This document shows positions 34,601 to 49,600 of a stretch of 64,000 bases of DNA, piece after piece. The stretch comes from Prinia subflava (Eukaryota; Chordata; Aves; Passeriformes; Cisticolidae): the NCBI RefSeq assembly GCF_021018805.1, contig NC_086266.1, forward strand, positions 8,742,001-8,806,000, in the 5' to 3' direction. Under the pieces are notes generated by a model. The model was not told where the DNA came from, did no database searches, and saw only the letters and a program-made list of their open reading frames with translations. The translations under genes and the position numbers were made by a program. Position 1 is the stretch's first letter, and the number at the start of each line of letters is the position of its first letter.

Positions 34601-37600
34601 TTGTAGGTGCGCTGCAGGAGCTCCTTCGTGCCTAGCACTCCATACCACATCATGTTCTTGGTGCGGCTGCTGTGGGGCAAAGTGGAACAGACGAGGAGCT
34701 GTGGGCTCCCCACTGCCTGTCACAGGCTCCACACCCTTCCCAGGGCACTGTGCTGAACAGTCCTGGACTGTTGGCCCTACCTTAGTTCCCTCAATTCCCG
34801 CTACCTCCCGGGACCGCCAAGGTGCAGCATGTTGCACCCAGATATTAACCCTTCCATGCCAACATGGCAATGTCCCTCTCTCCCAGTGCAGAGCAAGTAA
34901 ATCCCACCAAGCCCTCATGTCTTCACCCCTTCTGGGGTGCCTGCCACCAAGGGGTGCTCATCCCAGTAACAGGTGCAGGTACAAAATCTGCAGCAGGAAG
35001 GCTCCCCAGCACAGTAGCACCAAGTCACCCCTATGCCTCCCAGCATCCTGATGGTCCCTCCTGGTGCAAGCACTAGAGAGCCAGGTGTACATGTTTCGCC
35101 TCAGGGAAATCTGAGGGTTACGGCCAACCTGCACTTCTTGGGGTGCTCATCACGTTTGTTGTTGAACTCCAGGGAGATCTTTGCATCCAGGCCGATGCCA
35201 AAGTAGTTATTCATGACGCATTTCTCCGAGAAGTGGCTGAAAGCAGCAAACAGGGAAAGCAGGTTGAGCAGCAGCTGCACATCGGTGACTCTGGGTTGGC
35301 ATCAGAGGATGCAGTGTAACACCCACTGGAGCAGAGCAACTGGCACTGGGAAACCTGACCAAAACTAGCAAGGATGCCTGCATTTCCCTCAGTCACCATG
35401 GCAGGACACCCATGGCACAGCCAGGACCTGCCTGCAGGCGGGAGCACCAAGCTCCAAGCATCAGCCAGAGATCCCCCACCATGCACAGGCAGGCTCCCTC
35501 AGCATGGGCACTGCTTGGCCAGAGAGGGCCTGGTACCAGGGAAGCCATACTGGGGGGCAGAGGCTGCTGCAGCAGCCTCCTCAAAGGGGCAGCATGGTAC
35601 CAGCTCTGCTCTGCTCCTGCTCCGTGATGAGCAAGAGTGGGCCAGGGTTCCCAGGGCACGCAGAACACCTGACTCACAGGGTGCTGGGGTCTTCAGGGAA
35701 CTGCAAACTGCCAAAGGTATCTGGCTGGTCCAGGATGATGGAGGAAGATGCAGAGGTCACCGTCACCCGCTGGGAGCCTGGTCAGGGTGGACAGGGAGGT
35801 AGCTGCCACATGGGTTCTCACCCTGAGCTCATCCCACAGCTCATGCCCCCACAAAATGCCATATGCCCCGCTGGCATCTTACTGAGCTTCTCCTCCTCCT
35901 TGTTGACTTCCTCTGAGCTGTCCTTGCTGGGGCCCACACTGCCCTGATAGGCTTGGGTCTGCTTGTTCTGTTCATCCACAGCTAGATCCAAAGAGGGGCA
36001 TGACAGGGAGTCTGTGGAGCCCTGTTGCCCCTCCTCACGTCAGCCCTGTGGGCTCGTGCCAGAAGGGCCCAGGGTGAGGCCACTGCTGCCATCCCAAGGA
36101 TCCCAGGGGAGAACAAAGCCATAGGTCCAGCACCAACCCACTGTGGCTTCACAGACCCTGTTGGGCTGCTGCAGCATCAGGGAAGCTGCCACCTCCCACC
36201 ACTCCCTCACCTTTCTCTGTTTGCTCAATGATTTGTCGCAGGGCTTTCTTCAGGCTGTTTGCCCGCAGCATGAGTTGCTCCTTGGATTTGAAGATGCGAG
36301 GCATGGGGCTGGGGTTGAAGCTGCCAGCTTTCTCCTGGTCCTTGACATCAGCATGGGTGGCCTGTGCCATTTCTTCAGGGACCATAATGGCCTGAGCCTC
36401 CTCGTTCAGCTCCCGCACCAGCGAGTCCAGCTTTTCATTCAACATGGCACACTGCAGGACACCCACCCCACTCAGCACCTGGCACAAGCTGCTGCCCCCC
36501 ACCAGTGCTGGGTGCTTCCCTGGGCACTATGAGTGCCTGGATACCCCCAGGCATCTGGACTCCCCATGCCTGGGCACCCCAAGCATGGACAATACATGTA
36601 CAACAAGGGCATAGGGTGGAGGAGCAGCCCCTCCCCTGCTCGGGGGCTGTGCCACCAGCTTGACCCAGCCCTCCAGCTCCCCCGAAACACACCTTCCGTG
36701 CCATCAACTCAGCCTCCTGCTTGTTCTCTGTTGCCCTCTTGTAAGCCCGCCCAACTTCGGCCACAAAGTCATTGACAGTGCCACAGAGGAACCTGCCAAG
36801 GGAAGCGGCTGGAGGTCAAGAGGAGCACAGCATGGCCAGCAAGGCACAGATGCCAGCCAAGGGGGCTGCTGAGATAACATTCGCTGTTCCAGAGGGACAG
36901 TGCCAGAATTATCTGCCAGGCACCAGCACACCTGGCGGCTGCTGGTGGCTAGTTGGGACAGCCTGGCCAAGGTGGGTGCAGTGGTCCTGGGGACATGCCC
37001 CAGCCCAGCAAAGGGGCTCTGGCATCCCCATCAACAGTCTCCTCCTTACTTTGCAGAGGAGATCACCACTGAGTGCTTGTCTGACTCCAGAATCTTGGCC
37101 AGGTGGAAGGCAACAGAGTCGGCGTAATGGGAGATCTGGACCTGGGGAGCACAGGTGGAGACAGTTGGAGCCTTGCCACCCTGCCATGTACCCCGCTCAG
37201 GGATGGAGCTTTGCTCAACCAGCCTTGAACTCGGGATGATCAGCCCACTCCCACCACTGAGGGCAGCCATGCCCATGCTGCTGGGCAGAGGGGAAGTCAG
37301 TCACATCAGGAGGGAAACTGAGGCAAGGGATTGAAGGGGAGCACACAGAAGAGTCCAAAGCAGTCCAAAGCCTGGTGGCAGGCTAGCTCTACCTCACCTC
37401 CTGCCTGCTCCCAACTGCACATATCAGGCTGAGACCTGTCAGGCTTATTTCATTGCATGCAGCCGACTGTGAGCCCCCTCATAGCCCCAGTCCCCAGGGA
37501 TCCCCAGCATGACTTCTTCCTGTGCCATCCCTCCCTGTGTGTCCCTGAATGGGGTTGAAAAGGAACCCCCCCTCCAGCCTGTCCTCCCCATCTCAAGCCC

Positions 37601-40600
37601 TCAAGTGCCAAGAATTCCCACCTGGATGTTGGAGTCTCCATTTTCCTCATCCTTCAGGGGTGATGGGGACTGCTTGGGGGCCTCATAGGTCAGCACGCTC
37701 CACCTGCCAAGCAGAGACCGTGGCTGCTTGCCATCTCCTGGCCTCCTAGCACACGGACAGGCAAGGAACTGGGACAGGCTGCCCAAGAGATGCCAAGGTA
37801 GGGAAGACAGACAGGCATGTATTCTGTGCCTTGCTCACCGGTCCAGCATCTTGGTGGTTGCCCTTTCCAGCTTCTCCAGGATCTGCAGCAGCTGAGTGTC
37901 ATCATCACACAGGCTGCCCCAGCCTAGGACCCGTGCCAGGTCATTACCAGTCCCCAGTGGCAGGACACCCAGCTGACACTGCAGGAGAGAGACAAAGCGG
38001 GGGTGCTCAGAGCAGCCCCCAAGGGCACCTGTGACACCCTCAACCCTGCTGTGCCCATCACTTGGCAGCACACGGGTCAAGCAGAGTGTGCCAGCACTGG
38101 GGATGGTGCCAGTCTGCACTAGCAATGCCAGGCACTCCCACTCACCTGCTTGTGGAGGCCAAGGGCATCAATCTCAGAGAGCACCCAACCCACGCTGCCA
38201 TCCCCACCACACACCAGGATTCTGAAGGTGGAGAACTTCTGGAAGAGGCGCAGCCTGGGTGGGGGGCAAGGAGAGACTGAGTGCTGTGCCAGGTGCCCAC
38301 CGGGATTCCACCAAGGCAGTTAGGGCTCAGGGTGCTCAGGCTGGCACTTACCCCAGGTGTGGGCCCCCATTCATGAGGTCAAAGACTTGGGCTGGGTTGA
38401 GGAACTGTTTGAACTTGCGCAGAAACTTGACACCCTGGTTGTCCCCACTCTTAGAGTTGACAAAGGCCAGGAGAGGGCTGGAGCAGGTCGAGGGGCAGGT
38501 GGCTTTCCAGAAACCTGCAGTAAGCCCAAACACATGAGCCCCAGCTCTAACTCCCCACACACTTCAGGAGAGCAGTGTGGACACTCCATCTGTGCTGAGC
38601 CCAGCCTGTGGGGTGCTGAGGCAGGAGGGGCAGTGATGGGGATGTCCAGGGGATAGATAGTTAGGGGCAGAGGGAAGAGGAAGCACTGTGCTTTTAAAGA
38701 AATGAGGTGGGGAAAGAAATGTGCCCAAGGCAGAGCAGGATTGACAGCTGGCCCAAAGTCTGCACCTGCCTCAGGCACACCTTGGCCATCCCAGTCCCCT
38801 GGCTGGTATCTGCAGGCTCCTTCCCTTGGCAAACCCAGCAATGCTGCAGCAGGGAGTGCATCAGCCGTCACTACCACTGGCACCAGCCCCACAGCCATTG
38901 CACTCACAGCCCCATGGGCTGCAACCAGGAGCCCCAGCACACCCACCACAGCAAGGGCAACATCCCCACAGCCCACCCCCTCCTTGCCTGGCCACCACTC
39001 CGTCTCTACTCCCAGCCCAGCTGAGCAGAGCAGATCGGTAACACAAAGCACTGGGAGCTGCTGAGTCAGAGCGTGGGCTGCAGCAGAAAAGCTTGGTGCC
39101 AGCAGTACTCATATGCTTCAGCAGGACAGCGTGGCAGGACGAGGGGGGACTAATGCCTTGCTAAGCTGTTCCCAGTCAAGTGGGCAACAGTCACAGCCAC
39201 GGATGGCTAGGCTGCTGGAGAGGGACAGGGTAGAGATGCTACCAGGGGTCAGCCACCACAGCCGAGGCTCTGGAGCTGAAGAGCAGCCGCGTGATGGTTA
39301 CCCTGATAGCATCCCGATGAGTAACAAGAGGGAAACGAGCCACCGGCTGAGCTGAGTGATGAAAAGCATTAGAGAATGAAGAAAGAAATATCCAGACCAG
39401 AACAGATTTTGCTCAGCGGAGGCCAGCTGGGCCCCTCACGAGAAGGAGACAGCCGGGGGGGTCCCCTCATGCCCCACATGGCTTCTCCCTGCAGTGTCCC
39501 ATGCCAGGGAAAAGCTGTGCTCTGCACTACTAAAAAACCAGCTGAGCTTCAGGCATGGACAAATAACCCAAGCAAGAGCTTTATCCTGACTTGAGAGAAG
39601 CTGAACCATTGAGGTGCAACAGAGAACATCCCAGGGGTGTAGGGCTGGCACCACTGATCCCAGCACAGAGGGACCACGTCCTGAGCCACTGCAAGAGGTG
39701 GCGTGGCAAGAGCAGCTAAAGCCACATGCAGGCAAGATGTGCTACCCCGAAGCCCACAGAATACCACCAAGCCCTGAAGCAGAGTGTAAGGCAACAAGCA
39801 GCATTCAACCAAGCCAGGGTGCTGAAGGTGGCGTTCCTGCTGCCCCACAAAATAGGCACAGTGCCGCAAGTCAAAGCCTCCAGAGGAACTCAGAGAGCTC
39901 AGAGCCCTATCTCAAACAGCCTGTGCCCTCCATCACTCACCATCAGAATCGATGCTGTTCAAGGCAGTTGGTGGGATGATGGACACTTTGTATTGGCCCA
40001 GGGGGCACCTCTTGCCAAGGAGCTCCTTGCAGGCACTGTGAACCTGGGAACACAGGAACACCTGCATAAGCAAAGCTGAGGGATGCAGCACCAAGGTCGC
40101 CTGCATCAGTTTTCCCAGAGATGCACACAGGAGGGGCAGTGCTATCTGTGCTGGGAGAGGGGTAGGGACAGAGATGGGTACTTCCTTACAATGGCCTTGC
40201 ACCAGAGACATCGCCAGTCCTGCAGCCTCCGGACACTGCCACAGGTCCGGTCACAGACAGCACAGCGTGCGCTGACGGGCAAGTTCCCCTCCAGCCACTG
40301 ATGGGGCATGGCCACCTGCAGAGAAGGGCAGCCACCAATGGCATCCTGCACACTTGAGGGACAGGTCATTCCCCAAGTACCATGGAGGTGGTGCCATGCA
40401 GCAGGGCAAAGCAGGCCTGGGACCCCTCACATGTCCTCTCATCCCTGCCTGCCTGGCCCCTTGAAGCCATCAGCATGTGAGGCAGGGCTGACATGTCCCC
40501 AGAAAATGTATGGAGGTGGCCCCACCTAGACAGCAAAAAGAGTGCCAAAGGAGGTGTCCCCAAGCTATGCCCCTGCAGAGCCAAGCCCAGAGCCACACAA

Positions 40601-43600
40601 TGCAGGGGACAGCTACAGTTTCTTCCTGCTTCCTAATTTGGGCACAGCAAGGCCAGTTCTGCTGGAGGATCTGTCCTGACAGGATCCCTGGCAGGGAGTC
40701 CCCTGCTTACCCCATCCTCATCCTCAATGATTTCAATGCCGATGGAGGCCAGAGTCGTCCACTTGCAGTTGTTTGTGGCTCTGACAGCACAGCGCTTGTG
40801 TGCCTTGAACTTGCAGACTGCATGGGGGGAGAAGTGAGGAGCAGGGAAGGTCCTCACAGCACACACATCCCTGATCCCAAATTCCTCTGCATCTGTGCAG
40901 TGGGCATCACCCTGCACCACTCCTGCTCTGGCCCAGCCTTGAGAGGCTGCCCTGCCCACCTCCCAGTAGGACCCCAGCACTGACCTTCACAGGAGAGGCC
41001 ATGGGAGGTGACCCCTGGAAGAGCTTCACGGCACACGTTGCAGAAGGTGGGGCGGGCGTGGGAGCAGGCGTACCAATTGTGCATGCCCGAGAAGTGCTCC
41101 ATGTTGAATTGTGTGGCCTGGAGGCACAGCCCTGCCCCATCAGTGCCTGGGACCCTCAGCTGGCACTCCCTCCCTCCTGCCCCCCACCCCGCCCTGAGTC
41201 CTCCCAGCCCAGCTCCTGTCTTCCTTGTGGGGCTATGCCAAGGGCAACAGCTCTTGTCTGGCAGTCAAAGACACACAGAGGGAAACACACTCTACATGGA
41301 AATATGGATCCACACAGCACCCTGCCCACATCACCTCATGGATCTCCCACTTCTGGACAGATTTCAGGGCAGTGATCCAGTCCTCCATCTCCTTCCGGTT
41401 CTCTGCACATAAGATGAGCTTCCGGAATGGCGTGATCACCTGCAACAGCCACCATCCCCACATTCTCTTGCAAGGCCACCGCCAGGCCAGCCAGAACCCA
41501 GCGCAGACCCCAGCAATCTCTGGCACACCACTGCCACCTCCAGCAGCAGGATGCCATGCTATGGAGTGCCCTGTGGCTCTGGGGGTATAAGGGAAGTCTG
41601 TAGTGCGCACCCACAGGGTGCTGAGGTCTCCACAGGGTGCAGTTGGTAGCCCCACACCTCCCTCACCGTGAAACTGTTGTTGATGTTCTTGGTGCTGGTC
41701 TCAGCCACACTGGCATCAGATAGGTCCACCTCATCAAAGATCAGGGACTGCAAGGGAGAAACCAGAGTCCCAGTCCACCAGGCAGGGATCTCTGTCTCCT
41801 CTGGGCTGGCAGGTTCAGGTCTCCCCAACTGAGCATGCTGGAAGTGCCCCCCCAGCCTACCTTGGCATCCTTAGCATAATAGAGTGTCCTGCCTCGCAGC
41901 TTGAAGTATCGTCTCTTCCACCTCTGGAAGGAGCTCGTCTGCTTCAGCAACAGCCCCTCCTTTACGCTCTTCTGCAGAGATGACAGTGTCCTGAGCTCCC
42001 GCAGCCCCCCAGGATCACCAAAGTCACCATCTTCCCCTGTGACCCCAGTCCCTGGGTCCCCAAGAACACAGATTGGACATTCTGGGGCTCACTCTTGCTG
42101 CATATAGCAGGACAAGTTATGTTCCCTGTCCACCATTGCCTGGGCACTCCCTGTGATCTGGAAGGATGCTGCTGGACATGGCAGGGCTGGAAGATGCAAG
42201 TCTCCAGCAGTGCAGAGCCTCAGCTGTTGATGTTTCCACTCCATCCCCAGGGCAGTGCCTGAGATCCTCACCCTGCTGCAGCTCCCTAGAAGCCAAGGGC
42301 AGAACTGGAGCCGGGAGAGCTTCCTTTAAGAGGACACCAGTGCCCCAGAGATACCAGGACTGTAGCTTGGAAGTGGCATTACCTGGGCACTGAGGCCCCA
42401 GCCAGTTAGGAGAGCAGACAGCCGGGGTGCAGCTAGCTGAGCCTTGCCCCCACAGCCCTTGGAAGGGACACCCTGGGGCTGAGGGCAGCCCGCAGCATGC
42501 AAAGCATCCCCTGCAGCACAGTGCATCACTGCAACCTGGCTGCCCATCCTCTGCCCTCCCCGAAACACAGCACCTGCCAATATTTACCCTTCTCGCAGTG
42601 GTGTTTACAAGACTCAATTAATTAGTGTTTGCAACATGGCTATGAGCCTGAGTGGGGTGGCAGAGATGCTCTGGCACTGCCTCATCTTTGATTGTATCTT
42701 CTTTAAACACCACCGGCAGCTTCGTTCGGCTGCTTCTCTGCAATTAGCTGCCACAGTGGTTGTATCCAATCCAGGCACATGATGACAAGCCACATTTAAC
42801 AGCAAATTAGTACTGGGCACAAGGGCACAGCAAGGGAACCATGGCCCTGGGGCTCTGCACTCCTGTGCCAACCCATGTGCTGCAAGAGGTGGCACCCAGG
42901 CACCCACCAGCCTGCAAACACACCAGCCCCAGGTCTCAGCCTCAATCTACTGCCCCATGGGTCTGAACCAGATGGCCAAAGCAGCAGGAATAGCAGGAGC
43001 CTTCAAAGTCACAAAGAAGCTAAAACCCTGTCTGGGATGCTCCCTGCGCTTCAACTCCCCAAATGCCTAACCCTCCCAAACCTCCCTGGGGCACCCACCA
43101 GGTTGTTCCCTGCTCTCTTCCAGCTTGGAGTTTGAAGAGGGATGTTTTAAGCCTTTATCACTCACCAAGACTGGTGCAGAGTTTGCTGTGGTCAATCACC
43201 CTGATGCCTATGAATGTCAGTTCAGGTTCAAATAGCCCAGTTGTCCCCAGTGCCAGCACCCTGGGACACACTGCGTCCTTTCCCTGGCTTCTCAGCTGTG
43301 AGAGCACAGAGGGGCCCTTCCAGTGGGGTCCAGCTGTGACCCCCAGATCCACACACAAACCATGCACCCTAGCAGTCCTTGTCCCACACCAGAAGGGGAC
43401 AAGCCAGGGTCCTGCCATAGCCAAGTGGGATCCAGCCCCGAACACCACATCCACCATACTTGGCTGCACTCCTCAGGCGCAGGTGCCGTGTTTGCTGCAG
43501 TCATTGCTGTTGCTGCAAAGGACAGGCAGTGCGTGACAGCGAGGAGTGGCGTGAGGAGCTGTGACGGTAGGGGAGGTGGGGGGGCAGCAGGAGAAAAGGA

Positions 43601-46600
43601 TGACAGGGAAAAGGAAGAAGAGGCGGGTCCATGGTGGCGCCTCAGGGCTATCACAGCAGGGACTGGAGCCAGCTGGGCACAGGCACTTTGCCTGGCTCCA
43701 GGGCCACGTGGGTGGCAGGATACAGCAAGGACTGGCTGCCTGGGAGGATGGCACCTACTCCTGCAAAGAAAGGTCAGAGCCGAAACACCCCCAGCAGCAG
43801 CTCCTGACAGCAGCAAAAAGTCATCACTCAGCCCCAAGATGTCACAGTCCTGGCCATCCCAGGGACAATATGCAGCTGCCCTGAAAGGCAGAGTCCCCCA
43901 CCTTCACCACAACACCCACCAGAGTTTTACACTTCCAATACCATGGCTGGGGGGAGTGTGCCTCTGTTTTCTACCAGTGCAGACTAATCCCTAGTTATCC
44001 CAACATGGGGTGGCAAAATTGGTGCAGAGAAGCTCAGAGGGCACCTCTACCCACACCTACCCTTGGGGGCTGCTTTGGGCATCAAATCCAAAGCCCTCTG
44101 TGTTACCATGTGCAGCATTTTGCTGCACAACTCACATCAACAGTTACGCATCCAGGCTCCATCATCCCTGGCATGTGATGCCACAGGCTCCATTGGTGCC
44201 AGCATGGGGCCAGACAACCCTTCCCTGGGGAAAATAAGGCAGGTCCCCTTTCCAAAATAAGCCCAAGAGCCCAGCTGTCCCATGCTGCCTGGGCAGGCAC
44301 ACAAGTCTGGGGTGCCACAGGGCTGTTTTGGGATCTCACTATGGTAAGCCACCCACTTACCTCATTTTTTGACCTCATTTTGATGGGTCTCAGCCAGGAG
44401 CAGGGAGCAGCTCCCAAGTGGCTCTGTGGTTTTGGACCCCTGCTTTCGGAATGAACAACACGGGGGACCTAATGGCCAAGGCCAGCAGCAGGCCCAGCCA
44501 CACAGTGAGAAGCCACACTGCAGCAGCATTGCTGGGTGAGCCCAGTGTTTCCTCTTTGCAAACAGGAAAGGGCTGGAGATGGCAAAGGCAGACAGGCCAT
44601 GCCAGGGTGGCATCACCCCTGCTGTGCTGGCTGCCTGAAGCCCTGTCCAGGGCACCAGGGTCACCACAATAATATTGTAAGTGGCTATTAGGTACCCTAG
44701 TACTCAAAAGAGCTGGAGCTGAGCACCTGCAACACAGGGACTGCCTCTTCTGCCAGGAGAGTTTTGGGGAAACTGGCAGCCCTTGGCCACTGGGCAGTGA
44801 GCTCTGCACTGGTCACTGCACAGCTGTAAGCACAGTATGCCACCCACACCTCAAAACAAGCCCAAGCCCCTCCACTCACCCCAGCTGCAGCTCTTCTGTC
44901 TGGAGAGCCCCAGGCAGCACTGCAGGGAGCCTAAGCAAAGCCAGTGTTGGCCCCATCTCAGCAACCGAGGTGGCACACACAGCCACATACAACCTGCCCA
45001 GCAATCAGCCAGAGGCCAGCTCCCCTGTAGGACTCTCTCCCAGCACTCCACTGCCCCATCCTGAGGTCCTTCCCTGCTCTCTCCAGCCCAGGGGACTCAG
45101 CACCAACACTGGGGGATCCCAGAGGTACAGGGCGGGAAGGCAATGGCAAGAATGAAACCATACAGCGTCTGCAGACACTACCACCTCCAGCTCAGATGCA
45201 GCTGAAGCGGCAGTGGCAGTGGAGCCTCAGAGGGGACACAGGTAAAAATAGCCCTGGGAAGATGGCCAGCTACCTGCTGTGCCAGGACTGGACTGGTTCC
45301 CAGAGGCCATCATGCCACAGGCTGGCTGTGTGCTCGGCAGGCCAGGGGAGCTCAGCACCCTCCAGCAGGGATTCTTCCAGATCAGGCTACAACCCAAAAA
45401 GCCAGCTCTTCCTTCAGGCCTAAAGCAGATCCCCAGAATGCTGCTATGTTCTGTCACCCCACTCTCCCAGATCTGTCACCACCATTCCTGGGAAGAGCCC
45501 ATTGTGCAGCCAAGTCTGACCACAGCTGGGGCAGGAGGGTTTTCCTGCTGGGATCAGCCTGGACAGCGAAGGAGCGCCTGGAGATGAGCCAGAAAGGTTG
45601 TTACTCAGGAATGTCGTCACAGATGGCTGGTGAGCATCACACTGTCTGCCCACATAGCTGGCCACCCTACACCACTCCTGAACGGATATACTTGTCCCTG
45701 TGACCACACGATGCCTCACCCAGTAGGAGGAGAAGGGAAAGAGGATAACCTGTCAACACACCAACCTGCCTTGCATCAGCAGGCAGCCACCCTCCTGCTC
45801 CAAGTGCAGCAGCCCACTGGGCACAAGCCGGGCTCCAGTTGCATCAGAGCTCAACCTCCAGCTGAGGCAGCAGGCACCAGGACCACAGAGGAAAGCTGGC
45901 AGACCTCAAACAGCCCAGCTGTAGGGCTTCCACCAGCTGCTAGGCACTCCATGGGCTGGAGTCAGTTGGAAACCTTATCAGACACAGCAGAGCTCTTCCG
46001 GGACTGAGAAGTCAGGGGGCTCAGTGCCTGACTGGTGCTATAGCCCCACAGGCTCTGCTGCTTCCAGAGGATAGAGCTTTCTGCCATTGCAGGACCAACC
46101 ACAATATGCCTTCTCCATGGTGGGTGGATGCTTAAAAGGAGATTTCTGCACCAGTCCTAACAAGCCATCACATCATGCCCACAAGGCAAGGGGGAAGGGG
46201 ACAGAGAATTAACAGGAGAGGAATGGAGCCCCCAGAAAAACGACAACCCCCATAATGCACATCATCCAGCAGCTGCTTTTTAAAAATGAGGTCATGCTTC
46301 CCTATCTACAGCCACATTGGTCCCCAAGCATCCTGCTGGCAGGCATCCCACACCAGCCCAACCTGTGCTAGTTCCCCCCTGCTCCTTGTGCTCTGATGCT
46401 GATGGGCACAGCCCTCCCACTCTGCCCAGCAGGGGTGGGCAACAGCTGATGGACAAGAGCAACATTAACATAATGGAAAAAGTGAGCAGAGAGAGGGCAG
46501 AGTGCTTGAGAAACCTCACAAACATCTGGCTAGTGACAGTGGGACTATTTTCACACCCCAGGCACTAGCTTGGCGAGTCCTAATTAATGAGAGCAAGCCC

Positions 46601-49600
46601 AGCCTCCCTGGTGTCAGACAGCATTTTCTTGTGTTGAGGTGCAATTTCCTATTTTTTCATCTCTGTCCATAGGCATACACCACTGAGACGAGCCTGGTTC
46701 CCTCTTTGCTGCACCTTCCCTTTCAAAAACTGGGGACCCCTTGGTTACAGCCTCTCCTCCAGGCTGAGCAGTCCCAGCTCTTCCAGGCTCTCTCTGTATG
46801 AGAGATGCTCTAGTGTCCCACCAGTGTCAAGTCTGGAAGATGCACTGCTCAGGAGCCACGGTCCATCCTGCTGCTGAAGAAAGCATCAGGCCTGACCTTC
46901 AGCTTCCCAGGCCCGGCCTCAGCCAGCTCTACCTTGCTTTCTTCATCTTTTGGCCAGGAGTTAGTGCTCAGTGGGCAGCCTTCCCCACAGCCTGGCTCTA
47001 CAGCACTGCCTCACCAGGCTCCCTACAGCTGCCCAACACCCAAATATGCACAGGTACAGCTTGTCCCATTCCTGGGGCACCCTGAGCCTGCAGGGTGCTC
47101 AATACCTGCAGCAAGGACAAGAAGTCTTCATTCTTCAGGGTAACATTAACCCTACTGACCTCCCTGAGCCCCACTGGAGGATTCTGGTGGGTCCTTCAGC
47201 CCCCACCAAACAGCTGTGATGTATCTCAAGATCAGGAATTTGGGAACATGATCCCCCTTTCCAAACAGCAGACAAGCCATGGTGGCCCCTGCCCACCATG
47301 GCCATGTACATTGTGTTCATGCCATGGGCAACCTTGGATCCCTGGCATGCATCCTGCTGTGCCCCCCTTGATGCCTCCATCTCCCAGCTCTGGTGCAATC
47401 ACCAAACGACCTGTTGCTCACTGAACCAAGCAGCGCTGCTGGATCACTCTCTGCCTCCACTCAGCTGCTGGGAGAGCCTGTGCTGAGGCAGTGCCAGGAA
47501 ATGAATGCCCCAGCCACCTGGGCAGGATGTGACCCACCACCCCCAGCAACTCAAATGCAGTTGGTGCATCCCAGAACCAACCTCTCTCCCCTTCACCTTC
47601 TCTCCACAACCAGCCCGAAAGGGACCAGTGCTGGGAAGCAGCATCACATCCCCTTCCCACTCTGCCCTTGCACACTTAAAACCTCATACAGGTAACTGGC
47701 AGCCCCCAGCTGCATTGAGGGGTGAGGTGGGGCGGGACGACATCAGCAAGACCCCATCCATCCTGGAGCCTTTCAGTCCATGGGGACACCTGCATCTGGC
47801 AACTGTTTTTGTCACTGAGCACAATGACCTCACCGCCTCCACGCCAATGCTGGCACAAAGCACCCCACAGGGTGTCTGCAGTTCCAGCCTGGAGGTGTGG
47901 AGTGGGGTGATGTGATTGATGTGGAGGCTTGAGGAAGGGATGTGGGGGCATGGGTGTTCAGAGTGCAGATGCACTGGGATTGGGGAGCAGCAATCAGATG
48001 GATTCAGCAGATCCAAAAATAATCCTCATCTACTCCTGTCCCAGGGCCTGGACAACAGCCTAGAGTGGGAGAAGCTGTCTGCTTCCATCACCAGAGACCA
48101 AGGTCTCCCCAGTCAGTGTGAATGGACAGTGGGGTCGGGGTCCTGATCTTTCCCAGACCTCCAACATGGCAGGTTCCTACAGACCCTCTCCAGCACCTCA
48201 CCCATGACATATGACCCAAAATAGGACAGTGTGCCCTGACCCCCCATCACCTGTTGTCTCAGGAGCTGCCATCCTGGCACTAACCTCTCCCTTTACTGTG
48301 TTCTTTAGGCAACGATTCCCTACCCCAGCCCCACCTGGGTGACAAGGATGTCAAGACAGGGGTGTCGCTCAGGAAGGTGCCTGCCATGGCACACACTCTG
48401 TGGCTGTGGCTGGAGTGACAGGTAGCACATATGCCATGTTAGGGCTGTGAGCCCGACCTGGGTGGCAGCAGCAATCTCATTCAAAAATCTTCATCTCTGT
48501 AGAGAAGGAAGGAGTCCATCCAACCAGAGCCAGGCTGGCAAGCGTGGTCCTGCTCATCTGGACCAGGGCAAAGGCATCCTCAAGAAAAACACCGAACGCC
48601 AACACTGAAAGCACAGAGGTGGCGGGGGTGGCATACACAGCTCACTCTCAGGCCCCTCCAGCTCCAACCCGGCCAGCTCTCACTCTCTCCTCCAGCTCCA
48701 TGGGCTGTTAACCCAGACATGTCATTTCCACCTGCCCATCCATCACAGCACCTGCCGCCCCTGGCATGTTCACAGCATCATCTATCTCCTGCATGGCTAA
48801 TTGCTGACGCCAGGCAGGATGTGGGCAGCAGCCACACCAGGCAGGGAGACAGCCTTTCCCCACATGCAGCCTGTCAGTGGCGAGGCCAGAACCTGTTGGT
48901 GGTATGGGGGGCTGTGGCAATTGGCTGGGGCTCACGTTCCTATGCTGCTGTTGTAGGACATGGGGATAACGCAGTCATCTGCCCCTTCCCCTCAGACTTC
49001 CTGGCACTGATGCTCCCTGTGATGTCCCTGTGCCTCACAGCATGGCAAGTGCTGCATGGCAAACTCCAATGGCTACTGCTGCCCTTCTGGAAGGGTGCTG
49101 AGGGCTCACACAGAACTAAGCATCCCCATGACTCTGCCCACTGGCTTGGCTTCCCACCATGACTCACCCCCAACACCCTGCACCCAGCATAGCCCTCTAC
49201 ATCAGGCAGGCAACTTGGAGAGGGCAGAGCTGGTGCCAGCCTCCTCCAAAGAAGGGGAAATTAAGGCATGTTACTTGAGTAGCCAGAGGGACTCAGGGCC
49301 CCCTCAATGCCCCATGCCCCAGAAATCTCTTCTGCCAAGCGGGAAAACCCCACGGTGCTAGGTTGGAAGCATGCAATTTCCATACCTCTCATCAGGCATC
49401 CTCTGCCCCACCTCATGCCAGTGCACCAGGCTTGGCACAACAGCCAAGCCAGGGCCAGCAGGAGGGGAGCCTGCCCCAGCCCCAAGCACCCCCCAGCTAC
49501 CACCAGACCCAGTACACTGCCTTCTTCCCCTTCCTTCATGCCCTCAGCACCCAACACCAGAGTTTCGTGATACCTCCCTGCTCCACAACTGCATTCCAAT

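Noticed and set aside
43323..43994. 223-codon plus-strand frame in DGKK intron 1
   Set aside because: No domain or conserved motif; the composition is like the surrounding intron.
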